Shown here piece by piece: positions 44,700 through 55,995 of a stretch of 64,000 nt of DNA. How positions within the stretch are numbered: the stretch's first letter is position 1; each line of letters opens with the position of its first letter. Below the pieces are notes generated by a model. That model was not told where the DNA came from and made no database searches. It saw nothing but the letters and a program-made list of their open reading frames with translations. This DNA is from Haematobia irritans. Its lineage: Eukaryota; Arthropoda; Insecta; Diptera; Muscidae. Where the stretch lies: positions 43,944,557 to 44,008,556 of the forward strand of contig NC_134400.1 of the NCBI RefSeq assembly GCF_050003625.1, written 5' to 3'. Made by a program: the position numbers and the translations under genes.

Positions 44700-46026
44700 A
44701 CAAGTGAGGAAAGTCTAAAGTCGGGCGCGGCCGACTATATTATACCCTGCACCACTTTGCAAATCCACATTTTCGGTGTAGGTTTTTGTCCTAAATACAT
44801 ACATTTAAATCTGACTCCATCTGAACAAAATTTATAATCTATAGACTTAAAATTTAAGTCGGCTAATGCCCTGGGATGGTACACTATGTTAGTAAAAAAT
44901 ATGGGAATCATTTTCATCTGAACCAATTTTGAGGCAACTTCGCAAAAGTGTATTTATGATTTATCGGTCGATAGATATGTATTAGAAATAAAGGAAAATT
45001 TGAGTCACTTTTACAAGTTTTCGACTTAGCAGTGGCGATTTTATAAGGAAAATGTGGGTATTTTGACCATTTTTGCCCAAATCGGGAAAGCATATATATG
45101 GAAGTTATATAGAAATCTGAACCGATTTCAAACAAATTTGAGATACATATTTAGTATTTTAATTCTACCCCCTGTGCAAAATTTCACGTAAATCGGACTA
45201 CAACTTTGAACTCTGTGGTCATATGACGGAAAATCGGGCGAAAAATATATATGGGTGTTATATCTAAATCTGAAACGATTTCAATAAAATTTGGCACACC
45301 TGACTATAGTACTTTATTGTTCTCCTGGTGCAAAATTTCAACCAAATTGGTCCAAAACTCTGGCTATTAGAACCATATTAGTCCATATCGGGCGAAAGAT
45401 ATATATGGGAGCTATATCTAAATCTGTACCGATTTCAATCAAATTTAGCACACTTAACTGCACTACTAATTGTACTCCTAGTGCAAAATTACAAACAAAT
45501 TGGGCCAAAACTCTGGCTTCTAGGACCATATTAGTCCATATCGGGCGAAAGTTATATATGGGAGCTATACTATATCTGAATCGATTTCAATAAAATTTTG
45601 CAGACTTGACGATACGACTAAGTGTTATGTTTGTACAAAATTTCAAGCAAATCGGTATAAAACACTGGCTGCTGGGTCCATATTAGTGCATATCGGGCGA
45701 AAGATATATATGGGAGCTATATCTGAATCTGAACCGATTTCTTCCAAAATCAATAGGGTTCTATTCTGACCCAAATTAGGAATATGTGCCAAATTTGCAG
45801 GCGATTGGACTTAAATTGCGACCTAGACTTTGATCACAAAAATGTGTTCACAGATAGACGGACGGACGGGCGGACGGACAGACGGACATGGTTATATCGA
45901 CTTAGGGACCCACCCTGAGCATTATTGCCAAAGACACCATGCGTCTATCTCGTCTCCTTCTGGGTGTTACAAACATATGCACTAACTTATAATACCCTGT
46001 TCCACAGTGTGGCGCAGGGTATAAAA
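44700..46026 (+). mobile_element. Family B element, complete (B3), inside MITE F4
   Basis: Head CAAGTGAGGAAAGTCTAAAG with the hairpin AGTCGGGCGCGGCCGACT, units with GAAAGATATATATGGGAGC, a GACGGACGGGCGG microsatellite (~45855-45890), a TATCGACTTAGGGACCC core, GTCTCCTTCTGGGTGTTAC, and a terminal stem ACCCTGTTCCACAGTGTGGC ending GGGTATAAAAA. It splits F4 with no obvious target duplication. Confidence 0.85.
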
Positions 46027-46125
46027 ACAATCTTTTCTGGCTAATTGCATTTTCCCTCACATCTTTATCACTTTCACGAGGTTTTTTAGAATGTAGAAAA
46101 AACTTATTCGATTTTATAAATTTGT
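46027..46125 (-). repeat. MITE F4, second part
   Basis: TCTTTTCTGGCTAATTGCAT and TTTCCCTCACATCTTTATC match the family F interior in reverse, continuing 44699. The rest is cut off by A8. Confidence 0.7.
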
Positions 46126-47624
46126 ATATCCTCCATCATAGGGTGGGGGTATATTACCTTTGTCATTCCGTTTGTAACACATCGAAATATTGCACTCAGA
46201 CCTCATAAAGTATATATATTCTGGATCGTGGTGAAATTCTGAGTCGATCTAAGCATGTCCGTCCGTCCGTCCGTCCGTCCGTAGTTGCTATCGATGTAGG
46301 TCGGATGGTATTGAAAATGGGCCATATCGGTCCACTTTTACGTATAGCCCCCATATAAAGGGACCCTCAGATTTGGCTTGTGGAGCCTCTAACAGAAGCA
46401 GATTTCATCCGATCCGGCTGAAATTTGGTATATGGTGTTGGTATATGGTCTCTAACAACCACGCAAAAATTGGTACACATCGGTCCATAATTATATATAG
46501 CCCCCATATAAACCGTTCTCCAGATTTACCTCCGGAGCCTCTTGGAGGAGCAAAATGCATACGATCCGGTTCAAATTAGGAACGTGGTGTTAGTATATGG
46601 TCGCTAACAACCATACCAAAATTTATTATGAACCGAATAAAATTTTGTTAAAATTTTATTTCTGTAGAAATTTTTGTCAAAATTTTCTTTCTATAAAAAA
46701 TTTTGTCACAATTTTTATTTCTATAGAAAATTTTGTGAAAATTTTATTTCTATCGAAAATTTTATTTCTATAGAAATTTTGTTAAAATTTTATTTCTGCA
46801 GAAAATTTTGTCAAAATTTCCCATCCCAAGATTTGACCACCAGAGCCCCTTGGAAAAGCAAAATTCTTCCCATTCGGTTGAAATTTGGTACGTGATGTTA
46901 GTATATGGTATCCAACAACCATGCAGGAATTGGTTCCTATTAGCCCATAATTATATATAGCTCCCATATGAACTGATCCCCAGATTTGACCTCCGGTGCC
47001 TTTTGGAGAAGCAAAATTCATCCGATCTCCTTGAAATTTGGTACGTGGTAATCGTATATGATATTTAACAACCATGCCAAAAGTGGTCAATATCAGTCCA
47101 TAATCATATATAGCCCCATATAAACCGATCCCGAGATTTGGTTTTGGAGCCTCTTGGAGGAGCAAATTTCATCCGAGTTGAAATTTGGTACATTGTGCTA
47201 GTATATGGTCGTTAACAACCATGCCTAACTAGGTCCATATCGGTCTAAAGTTATATATATCCCTCAGATAAATCGATTTCCAATCACACAAAAATTGGTC
47301 CATATCAAGTTCATAATTGTATATAGCCCCCATATAAGTGACCCCCATATTTCAATTCTGGCTCTCTACGTACCGTGCAAAAAGTCCATATCGATTCGTA
47401 ATTATTTGTAGACTACTATACACTATACATAACTTTTTTGTCTAATATATACCACGTATGGACTAACTCACAATTTAGAAAACGATGTTAAGAAGTTTTA
47501 AGATACCATAACCCAAGTATTTCGACTGTGGATGACAGTCTTTCGTAGAAGTTTCTACGCAATCCATGGTGGAGGGTACATAAGATTCGGCCTGGCCGAA
47601 CTTACGGCCGTATATACTTGTTTT
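46126..47624 (-). mobile_element. Family A element (A8)
   Basis: Tail ATCCTCCATCATAGGGTGGG, GTCC microsatellite (~46257-46281; the stretch usually between microsatellite and units is partly deleted), 153-bp units, a short 29-bp satellite block within them (46625-46820), and the head ending ACTTACGGCCGTATATACTT. Confidence 0.82.
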
Positions 47625-47788
47625 AGTTGGAATCGCGTTAAAAAACAATATTTGTTATTTTAAATTAGTGAGAAAAATGTTGGTTTTTTGAAAATTACAA
47701 CCCCTTCATTCGACTTCATTTTGGAATCTTCAATTATGAGGTAATATTCAGTGACGCTAACCTTTTGTGAAAAAATTGGTTTAGGATT
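47625..47788. other. Short spacer
   Basis: No recognised feature. Confidence 0.3.
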
Positions 47789-48036
47789 TTTATACCCTCC
47801 ACCATAGGGTGGGGTATATTAACTTTGTCATTCCGTTTGTAACACATCGAAATATTGCTCTAAGACCCCATAAAGTATATATATTCTTGGTCGATCCCCA
47901 GATTTGACCTCCGGTGCCTCTTAGAGGAGCAAAAGTCATCCGATCCGATTGAAATTTGGTACGTGGTGTAAGTATATTGTCTCTAACAACCATGCCAAAA
48001 TTAGTCCAAATCGGTCCATAATTATATATAGCCCCC

Positions 48037-48099
48037 ATTATCACAATGGACTGAATAGTCTAAGTGAGCCTGAATCTTAATCGGGCTGCCACTTTAACC
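48037..48099 (+). repeat. SINE 3'-end fragment
   Basis: ATCACAATGGACTGAATAGT to GGGCTGCCACTTTAACC is the last ~60 bp of the SINE body. It is flanked by ATAGCCCCC at 48028-48036 and 48100-48108, with two extra bases at its left edge. Confidence 0.75.
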
Positions 48100-48108
48100 A
48101 TAGCCCCC

Positions 48109-48455
48109 GTGGTGCAATGGTTAGCATGCCCGCCTTGCATACACAAGGTCGTGGGTTCGATTCCTGCTACGACCGAACACCAAAAAGTTTTTCAGCGGTG
48201 GATTATCCCACCTCAGTAATGCTGGTGACATTTCTGAGGGTTTCAAAGCTTCTCTAAGTGGTTTCACTGGAATGTGGAACGCCGTTCGGACTCGGCTATA
48301 AAAAGGAGGTCCCTTGTCATTGAGCTTAACATGGAATCGGGCAGCACTCAGTGATAAGAGAGAAGTTCACCACTGTGGTATCACAATGGACTGAATAGTC
48401 TAAGTGAGCCTGATACACCGGGCTGCCACATAACCTAACCTAACCTAACCTAACC
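48109..48455 (+). mobile_element. tRNA-headed SINE, 347 bp, with target duplication
   Basis: GTGGTGCAATGGTTAGCATG head, B box GGTTCGATTCC, and a body ending in CCTAACC repeats (48427-48455). The exact 9-bp duplication ATAGCCCCC lies at 48100-48108 and 48456-48464. It is the best preserved SINE in the window. Confidence 0.9.
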
Positions 48456-48935
48456 ATAGCCCCCATATAAGCCGATCCCCAGATTTGACCTCCGGAGCCT
48501 CTTAGAGGAGCAAAATTCATCCGATCCGGTTGAAATTTGGTACATGGTGTTAGTATTGGGTCTCTAACAACCATGCAAGAATTGCTCCATATCGGTCCAT
48601 AATTATATATAGCCCCCATATAAATCGATCCCCAGATTTGTCCTCCGGAGCCTCTTGGAGGAGCAAAATTCATCCGATCCGTTTTTTTTTGTCAAAATTT
48701 TATTTGGTACGTTGTGTTAGAATATTGTCTCTAACAAACACGCAAGAATTGCTCCATATCGGTGCATAATTATATATAGCCCCCATATAAACCGTTCCCC
48801 AGATTTGATCTCCGGAGCCTCTTGGAGGAGCAAAATTCATCCGATCCGGTTGAAATTTGCAACGTGGTGTTAGTACAAGGCCGCTAATAACCATGCCAAA
48901 ATTGGTCCATATCGGTTCATAATCATGGTTGCCAC

Positions 48936-49202
48936 TCGAGCCAAAAATAATCTACCAAAATTTTTATTTTATAGAAAACATTGTCAAAATGTTATATCTA
49001 TAGAAAATTTTGTCAACATTTTATTTCTATAGAAAATTTTGTCAAAATTTTATTTCTATAGAAACTTTTGTCAAAATTTTATTTCTATAGAAAATTTTGT
49101 CAAAATTTTATTTCTATAGGAAATGTTTTCCAAATTTTATTTCTATAGGAATTTTTTTCCAAATTTTATTTCTATAGAAATTTTTTCCAAATTTTACTTC
49201 TA
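48936..49202 (-). repeat. 29-bp satellite block of A9 with hAT-like end
   Basis: Begins GGTTGCCACTCGAGCC, then AAAAATAATCTACCAAAA (the terminal and subterminal motif of the satellite-filled hAT-like element), followed by TTTATTTCTATAGAAAATTT units to 49202. Confidence 0.75.
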
Positions 49203-49204
49203 TA

Positions 49205-50128
49205 CACGGATGAAAAAGACTGTTTTTCATATGTTTGGCTATAAACATTATATGTTTGGAACACAATATTTTTAAGTGCAAGCATATAATGTTCATAAAC
49301 TAGCATAACATGTTTGGGACATATATGTTAATATGTTAGAACATATTATGTTTGGGACATAAAATGTTTGTAAATATAATATGCTTGGATGCAAACATAT
49401 ATTAATTTAGAAATAGCCTATAAACATATATGTGTTTAGTAGCTTGGAGCGCTATTTAACAGGGAGCGATATTGAATTAAGTTGGTGGTTGTTGCTTGTT
49501 ATTACAAAATTAACATTTTATTTTTCCTTGGGCAATTGATCAGCTACTTCTTTGATCCTTACAAACTGTGTGGTCCGCTGTTCGAATCCCCGCCCGGCAA
49601 AAGGTAAAATTAAAATTAAAAAAAATCATACAATTGAATAGTTTCTTCTACAATGTTTGTATTACAGAAAAAGGTGCTAAAAACTAAAAAATCTCGTGGA
49701 AGTGAGAAAGATGTGGGGGAATATACAATTGGGCAGAAACAAAATTTTGAGCATTCAGGTCGAAAACCTATGTTGTTAGCACCTATATTACCTGTTTATT
49801 TTCATAATTCATTATGATTGTAAATATATAAATAAATAAATAAAATTTTGAGATTTTTTTTTAAGCATATAATAATTTTGGGTGCAAAATGCTTCCAAAC
49901 ATATTATATGTTCATATAATAACATATTGTTTTTGGAAGACAAAAATACAAAATGTTTGGAACTTAGACTACCCAAACATATATTGTTTAGACCAATATG
50001 CTTTCAAACATATTATATATTGGAAGAGATCAAACATATAAATGTTTGGGCAATACCCAAAAATGTATATGCTTGAAGCAAAATATGTTTGGGAGTATAT
50101 GTTACAGAAGCGATTTTTTGTGAGCGTG
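49205..50128 (-). mobile_element. MITE E2, 924 bp
   Basis: Reverse copy of E1: CACGGATGAAAAAGACTG at 49205 and TTTTTTGTGAGCGTG at 50128, with TA on both sides. The plus-strand tRNA-like block with CTGTTCGAATCCCC lies near 49570-49600. Left flank is satellite and right flank is a B head, so the two flanks do not form one family. Confidence 0.82.
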
Positions 50129-50186
50129 TAGTGGTGAAGGGTATAATATAGTCGGCCGCGCCCGACTTTTGACTTTACTTACTTGT
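50129..50186 (-). repeat. Family B head fragment
   Basis: GTGGTGAAGGGTATAATATA, then AGTCGGCCGCGCCCGACTTT and TTACTTGTTA: the B head hairpin in reverse. Confidence 0.7.
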
Positions 50187-51553
50187 TATACCCTCCACCA
50201 TACGATGGGGGATATTAACTTTGTCATTCCGTTTGTAACACATCGAAATATTGCTCTAAGACCCCATAAAGTATATTCTGGGTCGTGGTGAAATGCTGAG
50301 TCGATCTGAGTCCGTCCGTCCGTCTGTTGAAATCACGCTAACTTCTGAACTAAACAAGCTATCGACTTGAAACTTGGCACAAGTAGTTGTTATTGATGTA
50401 GGTCAGATGGTATTGCAAATGGGCCATATCGGTCCACTTTTACGTATAGCCCCCATATAAACGGACCCCCAGATTTGGCTTGAGGAGCCTATAAGAGTAG
50501 CATATTTCATCCGATCCGGCTGAAATTTGGTATATGGTGTAAGTATATGGTCTCTAACAACCATGCAAAAAATGGTCCATATCGGTCCATAATTATATAC
50601 AGCCCGCATATAAACCGATCCCCAGATTTGACCTCCGGAGCCTCTTAGAGCAGCAAAATTCATCCCATCCGGTTGAAATTTGGTACGTGGTGTTAATATA
50701 TGGTCTCTAACAACCATGCAAAAATTGGTCCATATCGGTCCATAATTATATATTGTCCCCATATAAAGCGATCCCCAGATTTGGTTTGCGGATCCTCTAC
50801 GAGAAGCAAATTTCATCCGATCCGGCTAAAATTTGGTACATGGTATTAGTATATGGCCTCTAACAACCATGCAAAAATTGGTCCATATCGGTCCATAATT
50901 ATATATAGCCCCCATATAAACCGATCCCCAGATTTGACCTCCGGAATCTCTAGGAGGAGCAAAATTTATCCGATTCGTTTGAAATCTGGTACATGGTGTT
51001 ATATGGTCTGTAACAACCATACCAAAATTGGTCCATATCGGTCCATAATTATATATAGCCCCCATATAAACCGTTCCCCAGATTTGATCTCCGGAGCCTC
51101 TTGGAGGAGCAAAATTCATCCGGTCCGGTTGAAAGTTGCAACGTGGTCCTGGTATATGGCCGCTAATAAACATGAAAAAATTGGTCCATATCGGTCTACG
51201 AGTGTAGTTGTATATAGCCGATCCCCAATCACACAAAAATTGGTCCATATCGGTTCATAATCATGGTTAAAAATAATCTATCAAAACTTTATTTTTATAG
51301 AAAATTTTGTCAAAATGTTATTTCTATAGAAAATTTTGTTAAAATTTTATTTCTATAGAAAATTTTGTCAAAATTTTATTTCTATAGACAATTTTGTCAA
51401 AATTTTATTTCTATAGAAAACTTTTTCCAAATTTTACTTCTATAGAAAATGTTGTCAGAATTTTATTTCTATAGAAACTTTAAACTTAAATATATACGTG
51501 TTTAATCGGACTTTTTTAGTTTAATATGTTATATACCACGTATGGACTATGTG

Positions 51554-52127
51554 CACACAAAAAATTTTTTCTCTGATTCAATCACCAAATTAATTGATCC
51601 AATTAATTTTTTAATTGAAATGTCTTGAATCACGAAAATGATAGTTTCAATCACAGTTTTAATTTGGCATAGAAAAAATTCTTGATTAAAAAATTAATTG
51701 ATTTTTTCAGCAAAATTCAATTAATTTTTTAATTGATTCAATTAAAAATTTAATTGATGTTGATTGCAAAACGCAATTAATTTATTAATAAAAAAAGGTA
51801 ACTATTTTTAATTACTTAGTTAGATTGGCTTAGAGTTTTTATTTGGATTAACAAATGATTGTTTGAAATACATTTTTAATTAAAAAAGTAAAAAAAAAAT
51901 CAGAACTTTTTTTAACTGAATTAGTCTTCCGAATTTGATTAAAAAGTTAATTGTATCAATTAATTTTTTAATTAAACATTTTAAAAATGTCAATCATTGA
52001 CTTAATTAACTTAATGTTTCTATCATGATTAAAAAGTTAATTGTATCAATTAATTTATTAATTGAAAAAATTTTCAACTTCAATTAACTTTTTAATTGGA
52101 AATATGTTGGTGATATTTTTTTCTGTG
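51554..52127 (+). mobile_element. MITE D3a, 574 bp (first of tandem pair)
   Basis: Starts CACACAAAAAATTTTTTC and ends TTTTTTCTGTG. It is followed without spacer by an almost identical copy. No TA duplication is visible at the left or between the copies. Confidence 0.8.
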
Positions 52128-52701
52128 CACACAAAAAAAAATTTTTCTGATTCAATCACCAAATTAATTGATCCAATTAATTTTTTAATTGAAATGTCTT
52201 GAATCACGAAAATGATAGTTTCAATCACAGTTTTAATTTGGCATAGAAAAAATTCTTGATTAAAAAATTAATTGATTTTTTCAGCAAAATTCAATTAATT
52301 TTTTAATTGATTCAATTAAAAATTTAATTGATGTTGATTGCAAAACGCAATTAATTTATTAATAAAAAAAGGTAACTATTTTTAATTACTTAGTTAGATT
52401 GGCTTAGAGTTTTTATTTGGATTAACAAATGATTGTTTGAAATACATTTTTAATTAAAAAAGTAAAAAAAAAATCAGAACTTTTTTTAACTGAATTAGTC
52501 TTCCGAATTTGATTAAAAAGTTAATTGTATCAATTAATTTTTTAATTAAACATTTTAAAAATGTCAATCATTGACTTAATTAACTTAATGTTTCTATCAT
52601 GATTAAAAAGTTAATTGTATCAATTAATTTATTAATTGAAAAAATTTTCAACTTCAATTAACTTTTTAATTGGAAATATGTTGGTGATATTTTTTTCTGT
52701 G
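52128..52701 (+). mobile_element. MITE D3b, 574 bp (second of tandem pair)
   Basis: Same length and, apart from the first ~20 bp, identical by eye to D3a, including private variants such as GTCTTGAATCACG and AAACGCAATTAATTT. Confidence 0.8.
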
Positions 52702-52883
52702 TGGTATATATTACGGTGTTAGGAAGTTTTAAGATACCTTGCAATCGGCAAGTGTTACCGCAACCCAAGTAATTCGATTGTGGATGATAGTCTTCAGTAA
52801 AAGTTTCTACGCAATCCATGGTGGAGGGTACATAAGCTTCGGCCTAGCCGAACTTACGGCCGTATATACTTGTTTTTCTACTA

Positions 52884-53127
52884 ATATTGTGTTTCATCTC
52901 AGGGCATTAGCCGATTTAAATTTTAATTCTAGAAATTTTGTCGAAGTATAAAAAAATTGTCTCCAAATCGGTTAAGATATAAATATTTGTATATGGGAAT
53001 ATAAACCTTCATATTAGCTCCCAACAAATTTGAAGGAATTGAGATGGTAACATAAATTTTGGTCGACCACTATGAAGGGTATAATATAGTTGGCCCCGCT
53101 CGAGTTTTGACTTTACTTACTTGTTAC
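52884..53127 (-). repeat. Family B head fragment
   Basis: CAGGGCATTAGCCGATTTAA and ATGAAGGGTATAATATAGTT with GGCCCCGCTCGAG and TTACTTGTTA: the B head in reverse, diverged, truncated where it meets A10. Confidence 0.65.
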
Positions 53128-53900
53128 CTTTTACTTTAGCTTGTTAGCCTCAGATGTGATTTCAATGCTGCTTGGGGTATTGTACATACCCATGTTGTTC
53201 TAAGCCCTTCTCAGTCTTCTATATAAAAACACCAGAGAAGTTTTAGTTTTCCAACTTCCAACAACAACAAAGATAATCCTACTTTACGACATAACTGTCA
53301 TTTATGAGGAGATTGTTTCTGCTTCCGATTTTAGAATTGAAAATTTTATATTTACAAAACATTTTCAGTTTGTTTTGGGATACATATACTCATGTTCTCA
53401 ATGCTTTCATTGAAAATTTATGCATAAACATTCCCGGCATATCAAAGTGTATTTTATGAGGTGTTATAAAATCAAATGCCACTATTAAATTCCAACAAAA
53501 GCTTAATGACAATCAAGCCAGAAATCTCATTAATGTCAACACTGAAATAAAATCATAAAAAAAAACAAAACAGATTTCAATTTAAGAAAACAAAAACCCC
53601 AAAACAAGAAACTAAAATAAGGATCAAATAAAATATATTTTTGGGTTGTTAATCACCACGAAGGCTGGGGTGCAAAGGCATAGAGGGCCTAAAGTGATAT
53701 ACAATTAAGCATTATAGACAAATTTTTTTCACAATGTTCCCCTTTCTAAATTTAAATTAAAATCGTTTTTCCAATAATAATTTTGGTTTTGAGTTCCCCC
53801 TCATTTCTTTGGGGGAATAGCTGATTAAATATGGAGTAACATTACAACAGCATTCAAAATTTATTCTGTGGGAGTATTTCATTTTTTCGTTTTAGGGGAA
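53128..53900. other. Single-copy stretch with a promoter-like segment
   Basis: No repeat family. A TATATAAAAAC box at 53220-53230 is followed by CCAACTTCCAACAACAACAA and a 51-codon frame at 53304-53459 starting MRRLFLLPILEL. This is weak evidence of a small gene; codon use and composition do not decide. Confidence 0.35.
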
Positions 53901-53984
53901 ATGTCTTAATGTTCATCATAGCAATTCATGGATTCAGAAGAATTTGTCTAAATATGCCATTGGATGTCAAAATATTATTTTTCA

Positions 53985-54355
53985 TATTCTACAACTCCTT
54001 CGGGGAATATTTTTATATATTTTATAGACCGCTCTCATATTTAATTTTACTTTTTGGGATTCTGAACACCGCAGTTTTTCTCCGATTTCCTCGAAATTAG
54101 AAATATGGAGGAATTTCAGACCAACAAAATAGACCAAGCACTTGGTGTATCGGTCCATGCTTTGGTATAACCTATTTATACTCCGATCTCCCGATTGGCC
54201 TTCTTGGCCTTTAACACACAGCAATTTCTGCTCAATTTGCTTGGAATTAAAATTCTAAAGGTGTTTTACGACCACAAATAGGTTTGCCGAATATGCTGTA
54301 TATCGGTTTATGTTTTGTGTAAAGTTCCCATATAGACCGATCTATATGGGATGAC
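53985..54355 (-). repeat. Diverged family C-like units
   Basis: GGTCCATGCTTTGGTATAAC, TCCGATCTCCCGATTGGCC and TTACGACCACAAATAGG correspond to C units in reverse, older than C1. No ends. Confidence 0.55.
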
Positions 54356-54379
54356 CTGAAGTGAACATTAAAATTTTTA

Positions 54380-54622
54380 CAAATATTGATTTAATATTGA
54401 ATTTATAGAAAATGTAATCAAAATTTTGCTATGTTTAGAAAAATTTGTTAAATATTTTATTTCTATAGACTATAACTTTATTTTCTATAGGAAATTTTGG
54501 CACAATTTGTCTTTTTAACGAAAATTGGCCAAAATAATTTTGTCTGTGGAAAATTTGGTGAATTTTTTTCTTTTGAAAATTTTCTCAAAATTTTATTTCT
54601 ATAGAAAATTTTGTGAACATTT
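54380..54622 (-). repeat. Short 29-bp satellite block, diverged
   Basis: TTTATTTCTATAGAAAATTT and related units with many substitutions. Confidence 0.6.
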
Positions 54623-55057
54623 TATAACCTGTGCCACACTGTGGAACAGCTCCTGAGTCGATCTAGCCATGTCCATCAGTGAAAACATTTTTGTGATCAA
54701 AGTCTAAGTCGCAGGTTTAGTCCAATCGACTTCAAATTTTGGAACCTTATTGATTTTGGAAAAAATCGGTTCAGATTTAGATATAGCTCCCATATTTATC
54801 TTTCGATCAATATGAACTTATATGGCCCAAAAATCCAAAGTTTTACTCTAATGTACTTAAACTTTAGCACTGGGAGTTGAATTAACATTCTGACTATGCG
54901 TGGAAAATTTGGTTGAAATCGCCTTAGGTTTAGATATAGATCCCATAAATATGACCACCGAGGCCATAGTTTATTCGCGATTTTCATGATGTACGAGTAG
55001 AATTAGCATTTTTACGATGCATGCCAAATTTGGCTGAAATTGGTTCAGATTTAGATA
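54623..55057 (-). repeat. Family B fragment, tail to units, reverse
   Basis: ACCTGTGCCACACTGTGG, TGAGTCGATCTAGCCATGTC, TTGTGATCAAAGTCTAAGTC and GGTTCAGATTTAGATATAGC belong to a B tail and two units in reverse. The microsatellite is almost lost. It is cut by the mariner copy. Confidence 0.7.
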
Positions 55058-55059
55058 TA

Positions 55060-55993
55060 AAGGGTGATTCTTTTGAGGTTAGGATTTTCATGCATTAGTA
55101 TTTGACAGATCACGTGGGATTTCAGACATGGTGTCAAAGAGAAAGATGCTCAGTATGCTTTGACATTTCATCATGAATAGACTTACTAACGAGCAACGCT
55201 TGCAAATCATTGAATTTTATTACCAAAATCAGTGGCAGAAAATCCGCTTTTTTATCGACAAATTTTGTTCAGCGATGAGGCTCATTTCTGGTTGAATGGC
55301 TACGTAAATAAGCAAAATTGCCGCATTTGGAGTGAAGAGCAACCAGAAGCCGTTCAAGAACTGCCCATGCATCCCGAAAAATGCACTGTTTGGTGTGGTT
55401 TGTACGCTGGTGGAATCATTGGACCGTATTTTTTCAAAGATGCTGTTGGACGCAACGTTACGGTGAATGGCGATCGCTATCGTTCGATGCTAACAAACTT
55501 TTTGTTGCCAAAAATGGAAGAACTGAACTTGGTTGACATGTGGTTTCAACAAGATGGCGCTACATGCCACACAGCTCGCGATTCTATGGCCATTTTGAGG
55601 GAAAACTTCGGCGAACAATTCATCTCAAGAAATGGACCGGTAAGTTGGCCACCAAGATCATGCGATTTGACGCCTTTAGACTATTTTTTGTGGGGCTACG
55701 TCAAGTCTAAAGTCTACAGAAATAAGCCAGCAACTATTCCAGCTTTGGAAGACAACATTTCCGAAGAAATTCGGGCTATTCCGGCCGAAATGCTCGAAAA
55801 AGTTGCCCAAAATTGGACTTTCCGAATGGACCACCTAAGACGCAGCCGCGGTCAACATTTAAATGAAATTATCTTCAAAAAGTAAATGTCATGGACCAAT
55901 CTAACGTTTCAAATAAAGAACCGATGAGATTTTGCAAATTTTATGCGTTTTTTTTTTTTTTTAAAGTTATCAAGCTCTTAACAAATCACCCTT
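55060..55993 (+). mobile_element. DD41D mariner, internally deleted copy, 934 bp
   Basis: Ends AAGGGTGATT inverted, TA on both sides (55058-55059 and 55994-55995). Compared with 18975-20278, about 370 bp are missing between CAAAATCAG and TGGCAGAAAATCC, a two-base overlap (TG) at the junction. Left flank is family B and right flank family A. Confidence 0.9.
55173..55885 (+). pseudogene. DD41D mariner transposase, N-terminally deleted
   Basis: The original ATG (55173) and about 20 codons remain, then the deletion shifts the frame. The long catalytic frame (55232-55885, 217 codons) begins only with GTG and is out of phase with that ATG, so no functional protein is expected. The retained part covers the catalytic domain with the three aspartates (frame positions 15, 108 and 150, equivalent to D159, D252 and D294 of the other copy) and a C-terminus that ends LNEIIFKK, intact where the other copy is frameshifted. 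The DNA-binding region is gone. Confidence 0.88.
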
Positions 55994-55995
55994 TA

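Larger units (their letters stand above)
47789..48935 (-). repeat. Family A element (A9), head missing, with SINE insertions
   Basis: Tail ATACCCTCCACCATAGGGTG, an internal deletion between ATTCTTGGTCG and the first unit, then 153-bp units interrupted by a SINE fragment and a full SINE. It runs into CATGGTTGCCACTCGAGCC and a satellite block. The head is not present; MITE E2 and a B fragment follow. Confidence 0.78.
50187..52875 (-). mobile_element. Family A element, complete (A10), with tandem D MITEs
   Basis: Tail ATACCCTCCACCATACGATG, microsatellite GTCCGTCCGTCTG, 153-bp units to 51230, satellite block (51270-51480), a head segment ACCACGTATGGACTATGTG, then two D MITEs in tandem, then TGGTATATATTACGGTG and the rest of the head ending ACTTACGGCCGTATATACTT. 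The open frames at 50403-51260 on both strands are 51-codon repeats. Confidence 0.83.

Noticed and set aside
48427..48455. Telomere-like CCTAA repeats
   Set aside because: They form the SINE tail, and flies of this group lack such telomeres.
55232..55885. 217-codon transposase as an intact gene
   Set aside because: It begins with GTG, and the true ATG at 55173 is out of frame because of the deletion.
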